Shown here in pieces: positions 60,431 through 64,000 of a stretch of DNA of 64,000 nucleotides (position 1 is its first letter; every line of letters starts with the position of its first letter). The stretch is taken from the NCBI RefSeq assembly GCF_003100395.1, contig NZ_CP029210.1, positions 2,976,001 to 3,040,000 on the forward strand. The letters run 5' to 3'. The translations under genes were made by a program, and so were the position numbers. The notes under the pieces are model-generated. The model made no database searches, was not told where the DNA came from, and saw nothing but the letters and a program-made list of their open reading frames with translations. The stretch is from Aquabacterium olei. GTDB lineage: Bacteria > Pseudomonadota > Gammaproteobacteria > Burkholderiales > Burkholderiaceae_C.

Positions 60431-61588
60431 ATGGACTTCGATTTCTACTGGCTGTTGCTCGCCTTGCCGGGCGCCTTTCTGGCCGGCTGGCTGGCATCGC
60501 GTCTCGACCTGCGGCAGCTCAAGCGGGAAGACCGCGCCTCACCGCAGGCCTACTTCAAGGGCCTGAACCTGCTGCTGAACGAGCAGCAGGACAAGGCCAT
60601 CGACGCCTTCATCGAGGCCGTGCAGCACGACCCCGACACCTCGGACCTGCACTTCGCACTCGGCAACCTGTTCCGTCGGCGTGGCGAATATGAGCGCGCG
60701 ATCCGCGTGCACCAGCACCTGCTGGCCCGTGCGGACATCACCCGGGACGAACGCGAGCGTGCCCAGCACGCGCTGGCTCAGGACTTCATGAAGGCCGGCC
60801 TGTTCGACCGTGCCGAGGACGCGTTCAAGGCACTGGAAGGCACGGCCTTCACCACGGACGCCCGCCTGGCGCTGCTGTCCCTGCATGAGCGCTCGCGGAA
60901 CTGGCATCCGGCCATCGACGTCGCGCGACAACTCGAAGCGGCCGGCACGGGCTCGTTCTCGCAACGCATGGCCCACCACTGGTGTGAGGTCGCCCAGGAA
61001 GCCGACGCCCGCGGCCGGGCCGACGAGGCGGAACAGGCGCTTGCCCGTGCGCGTGAGGCCGCGCCCCAGGCGGCCCGGCCCCTGGTGATTCAAGGCCAGC
61101 GCCTGCTGCGCCAGGGTGACCACGCCGGCGCGCTGAGGGCGTGGGACGAGCTGATGGCACTGCAACCTCAGGCCTTTGCGCTGATTGCCATGGACTACGC
61201 GCAGGCTGCCCAGGCCAGCGGCGAAGGACCGACCGCGTTGCGCAAGCTGGAAGGGCTGTACGCCCAGGCCCCCTCGGTCGAGGTGCTCAACGCCGTGAAC
61301 CTGCTGCAACCCGACGAGCGACTGCGCAGGCAGCGCCTGATCGAGCACCTGCGCCACCAGCCGTCCTTGTCTGCGGCGCAGGGCCTGATCCGGGAGCGGC
61401 TGAGCAGCGAGGTTGCCCTCGATCAGAGCGAGATCGAAGGCCTGCAGAAGGCCTTGAACACCGCCGCCAAGCCGCTACAGCGCTATCGCTGCGCCGCCTG
61501 CGGCTTCGAGAGCCAGCATTACTTCTGGCAATGTCCCGGCTGTCAGGGGTGGGACACCTACCCGCCCCGGCGTCTGGAAGATCAGTGA
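60431..61588 (+). CDS. lapB: Lipopolysaccharide assembly protein LapB
   Basis: A 385-residue TPR protein. An N-terminal membrane helix (about residues 5-23), several TPR units (for example HFALGNLFRRRGEYERAIRV) and a C-terminal rubredoxin-type zinc ribbon with CAACGF and CPGC are present. With FtsH it regulates LpxC degradation and so balances LPS synthesis. Its last 7 nt overlap the convergent PCuAC gene. Confidence 0.95.
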   Translation: MDFDFYWLLLALPGAFLAGWLASRLDLRQLKREDRASPQAYFKGLNLLLNEQQDKAIDAFIEAVQHDPDTSDLHFALGNLFRRRGEYERAIRVHQHLLARADITRDERERAQHALAQDFMKAGLFDRAEDAFKALEGTAFTTDARLALLSLHERSRNWHPAIDVARQLEAAGTGSFSQRMAHHWCEVAQEADARGRADEAEQALARAREAAPQAARPLVIQGQRLLRQGDHAGALRAWDELMALQPQAFALIAMDYAQAAQASGEGPTALRKLEGLYAQAPSVEVLNAVNLLQPDERLRRQRLIEHLRHQPSLSAAQGLIRERLSSEVALDQSEIEGLQKALNTAAKPLQRYRCAACGFESQHYFWQCPGCQGWDTYPPRRLEDQ

Positions 61589-62142
61589 TGCATGTGGCCG
61601 TGGCCCTGGCCATGGTGCGGCATGCCCGCCCCCTGGCCTGACCCGGCGGGCGCCATCGCCTTGACCGGCACATCGACTGCCTGGCTCAAGACACGGCCGT
61701 CTTCCGTGCGCAATTGCAGGGTCAGCCTGACCGTGGTGCCAGCAGCCAGCGGCGCCTTCAGTCCCATCAGCATGAGGTGATGCCCTCCGGGCTTGAGGCT
61801 CACGGTCTGGCCGGCAGGCAGTGGCAGGGCCTTGAGGGCCCGCATGCGCATCACGTCGCCTTCCATTTTCATTTCGTGCAGCTCGGCCACGGGCGCCTCA
61901 GCGGCACGGAAGCCGACCAGCGTCAGGGCCTGGCTGCTTTGCAGGTTCATGAATCCGCCGGTGGCTGTCTGCCCTTTGACGGTGGCCCGGATCCAGGCCC
62001 CCTCCACGGAGACGGGCGCCTCGGCGGCCTGGGTCGCGCCCGTTGCGACCTTGTCGGCCGCCTGCACGGCGGGCACGCCGACAAGCGCCATGCCCAGCGC
62101 CAGCGCGCAGGCAGAAGAAAGAGCAGCAGGGACGATGCGCAT
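61582..62142 (-). CDS. Copper chaperone PCuAC
   Basis: A 186-residue periplasmic protein. The signal peptide MRIVPAALSSACALALGMAL is followed by AQA-type processing. The copper site is HEMKMEGDVMRM with GGHHLMLMGL, the H(M)-Met-His-Met pattern of the family. The tail is His/Met-rich (GMPHHGQGHGHMHH) and may bind extra copper. PCuAC hands Cu(I) to the CuA site of cytochrome c oxidase. The gene is convergent with lapB. Confidence 0.92.
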   Translation of the reverse strand: MRIVPAALSSACALALGMALVGVPAVQAADKVATGATQAAEAPVSVEGAWIRATVKGQTATGGFMNLQSSQALTLVGFRAAEAPVAELHEMKMEGDVMRMRALKALPLPAGQTVSLKPGGHHLMLMGLKAPLAAGTTVRLTLQLRTEDGRVLSQAVDVPVKAMAPAGSGQGAGMPHHGQGHGHMHH

Positions 62143-62214
62143 GAGCAGGCTCTGACAGGGGAATGGAACAAGGCGCCAGTCTATCCTTGCACCACCGCTG
62201 CCGTCTGACGCGGA

Positions 62215-63759
62215 TCAGGAAGCGACCTGCAGCACGCGCCGGTACTGAATCGCCTCGGCCACATGGGCGGTGAGCACGTCGGCCGCGCCACCGAGGTCGG
62301 CGATCGTGCGTGCCAGCCGCAGCACACGGTGGAAAGCCCGGCCGGACCAGCCCAGGCGCCCGCAAGCCGTCTGCAGAAAGGCCATGGCGTCGGCGTGCAC
62401 GCGGGCGTGCTCGGTCAGGGCGGCCCCTTCCAGGCTGGCATTGAGCACGCCCTGCCGGCCGAGCTGGCGCGCCCGGGCGGCGGCCACCCGCTCGGCCACT
62501 TCGGCCGTGCTTTCGCCGTCCGGACTGCGGGCCAGCACCTCCGGCGCCACCATGGGCACGTCCACCTGCACGTCGATGCGGTCGAGCAGCGGCCCGCTCA
62601 GCCGGGACTGGTATCGCGTGACCTGTTCGGGCGTGCACCGGCAGCTCTTCAGCGGGTTGCCGAAGTGCCCGCAAGGACAGGGGTTCATGGCGGCCAACAG
62701 CTGAAAGCGCGCCGGGAAGTCGTGCCGCCGCACGGCGCGCGAGATCGTGATGTGCCCGGTCTCCAGGGGCTCGCGCAGCGCCTCGAGCGCCGCCCGCGGA
62801 AACTCCGGCAGTTCATCGAGAAACAGCAGCCCGTGGTGGGCCAGCGAGATCTCCCCCGGCCGCGGCGGGGATCCGCCTCCGACCATGGCGACGGCCGACG
62901 CGCTGTGGTGCGGGCTGCGCATCACACGCTGCATCCAGCGTGATGGATCGAAATGGCCCGCCAGGCTCAGCACCGCCGCCGACTCCAGCGCCTCATCCTG
63001 ATCCAGCGGCGGCAGCAAGCCCGGAAAACGCTGCGCCAGCATGGACTTGCCTGTGCCGGGTGGGCCAACCATCAAGAGCGAATGGCGCCCCGCCGCCGCC
63101 ACCTCCAGCGCGCGCTTGGCGGCGCTCTGGCCCTTGACGTCGCGCAGATCGGGCTGCCCGATGGCGGAAGGGGCCAAGCCGCCCTCGGTCACCATGCGAA
63201 CCAGACCGCCCGGCTCGGCCCCCTCCACGCGCAAGGCGTTGACGACGTCCATCAGATGGGCCGCCCCATACAGCGGGGCACCGTTCACCAGCGCCGCCTC
63301 GCGGGCACTCGAGGCGGGCAGGACCAGCGCGCGTGGTGGCCGCTCACCGGCCTGCAAGGCCGCGCGGTGCAGGGCCAGCGCCATGGGCAGCGCGCCGCGC
63401 ACGGGCCGCAGTTCACCGCCCAGCGACAACTCGCCGGCGAACTCGAACGCGGCCACGCGCTCGGCATCCAGCTGCCCCATGGCGGTCAGGATGCCGATGG
63501 CGATGGGCAGGTCGAAACGCCCCGACTCCTTGGGCAGGTCGGCCGGCGCGAGGTTGACCGTGATGCGCTTGTTGAAGGGGAAATCCAGCCCGCAGTTGGC
63601 CAGCGCGGCACGCACCCGTTCTCGGGCCTCCTTGACCTCCGTGTCTGCCAGGCCGACCAGCGTGAAAGCCGGCAGCCCGTTGGCCAGATGCACCTCGACG
63701 GTGATTTCAGGTGCGCGCAACCCATCCAGGGCGCGGCTACGGACCAAGGCAAGCGACAT
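62215..63759 (-). CDS. comM: YifB/ComM family Mg-chelatase-like AAA+ ATPase
   Basis: A 514-residue ATPase. An N-terminal Lon-protease-like domain (about residues 1-170) precedes the AAA+ core with Walker A GPPGTGKSMLAQ, Walker B LLFLDELPEF and the cysteine cluster NPCPCGHFGNPLKSCRC. In naturally competent bacteria ComM is a helicase that promotes branch migration during recombination of incoming DNA. The ATG at 63759 is chosen as the conserved start; the open frame upstream is not conserved. Confidence 0.95.
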   Translation of the reverse strand: MSLALVRSRALDGLRAPEITVEVHLANGLPAFTLVGLADTEVKEARERVRAALANCGLDFPFNKRITVNLAPADLPKESGRFDLPIAIGILTAMGQLDAERVAAFEFAGELSLGGELRPVRGALPMALALHRAALQAGERPPRALVLPASSAREAALVNGAPLYGAAHLMDVVNALRVEGAEPGGLVRMVTEGGLAPSAIGQPDLRDVKGQSAAKRALEVAAAGRHSLLMVGPPGTGKSMLAQRFPGLLPPLDQDEALESAAVLSLAGHFDPSRWMQRVMRSPHHSASAVAMVGGGSPPRPGEISLAHHGLLFLDELPEFPRAALEALREPLETGHITISRAVRRHDFPARFQLLAAMNPCPCGHFGNPLKSCRCTPEQVTRYQSRLSGPLLDRIDVQVDVPMVAPEVLARSPDGESTAEVAERVAAARARQLGRQGVLNASLEGAALTEHARVHADAMAFLQTACGRLGWSGRAFHRVLRLARTIADLGGAADVLTAHVAEAIQYRRVLQVAS

Positions 63760-63848
63760 CGGGAACAGGGAAGAAGGACGATGGAGCGAGATTGTCGTCA
63801 TCGACCCGGTGTCTGGCTGTCCCCCTGGAGAGCGAGGCGCCCCCTGAC

Positions 63849-63863
63849 GCACCAATGTTGTGC
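63849..63863. promoter_or_regulatory. NtrC-like binding site
   Basis: GCACC, 5 bp, TGTGC differs at one position from the NtrC half-site pattern GCACY-N5-RGTGC. It lies about 140 bp upstream of a sigma-54 -24-like element at the window's right edge, a normal enhancer distance. Confidence 0.45.
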
Positions 63864-63988
63864 CCCGCGCCTTCCATGACAGCCACGAACGTCCCGCTCG
63901 CCTTGTTATGGTGCGCGAGGCCGCTGCGCCCGCCATCCCGGTGCGAACGCGCCCCGGGGCCCCGCGGCCGTTCCCCGTTTTGGAGCAC

Positions 63989-64000
63989 TGGCACAGATCG
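63989..64000 (+). promoter_or_regulatory. Possible sigma-54 -24 element at the window edge
   Basis: TGGCAC at 63989-63994 matches the -24 box; the -12 box would fall at or just past base 64000, so it cannot be fully checked. A plus-strand nitrogen-regulated gene such as glnK may begin beyond the edge. Confidence 0.35.

Noticed and set aside
63760..63994. An 85-codon minus-strand frame upstream of comM
   Set aside because: No homology is recognisable, and it overlaps the candidate NtrC/sigma-54 region and the comM start.

Overview
This 64 kb window is chromosomal DNA of a high-GC, motile betaproteobacterium of the order Burkholderiales. The protein sequences and gene order best suit the Comamonadaceae/Sphaerotilaceae side of the order (Leptothrix, Rubrivivax or Aquabacterium-like). 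Supporting signs are the rpsP-rimM-trmD-rplS operon, the gyrA-serC-pheA-tyrA-aroA/cmk-rpsA-ihfB-lapA-lapB series with AroA and Cmk fused, and the hemC-hemD-hemX-hemY operon. The genus is an inference from gene order and cannot be proven here. Nothing suggests a prophage, plasmid, insertion sequence or CRISPR array, and coding density is very high with many 4-8 nt gene overlaps.

Layout. 1-3.8 kb: a cut-off cupin gene, orn, an M48 protease, pterin dehydratase and rsgA. 3.9-8.0 kb: a CobD/CbiB-like membrane protein, CoA pyrophosphatase and the rplS/trmD/rimM/rpsP operon, all on the minus strand. 8.3-12.8 kb: a TM2 protein, a divergent PurM-like protein, slyX, the 4.5S SRP RNA, aroB and dgt. 12.8-22.7 kb: a late-flagellar island with two divergent glycosyltransferase genes (one fused to a methyltransferase), two tandem flagellins, fliD, a second truncated fliD-like gene, fliS, fliT and a YcgR-type PilZ brake. 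Four sigma-28 promoters with a shared consensus can be read by eye. 22.7-27.0 kb: haem genes. 27.06-27.25 kb: two identical tRNA-Arg(ACG) genes with a strong promoter and terminator.

27.4-34.2 kb: a Sel1-repeat protein, a TVP38-type membrane protein, and a four-gene minus-strand signalling operon. The operon holds an HTH protein with a degenerate receiver, a histidine-kinase-like protein lacking its phosphoacceptor His, a canonical single-domain receiver, and a 922-residue hybrid-PAS kinase whose second PAS domain has the cysteine and flavin-contacting residues of a LOV blue-light sensor. This is the most interesting unit in the window. 34.3-43.8 kb: greB, spoT, rpoZ, gmk, yicC, a Ser/Thr kinase with its PP2C phosphatase, rph, rdgB and hemW. 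43.9-48.0 kb: fadD, diverging from a Tat-signal small subunit plus a GMC flavoenzyme. 48.1-63.8 kb: ompA, gyrA, a DUF2059 protein, the aromatic amino acid genes, rpsA, ihfB, lapAB, a PCuAC copper chaperone and comM. The right edge carries an NtrC-like site and a sigma-54 -24-like element, suggesting that a nitrogen-regulated gene begins just beyond.
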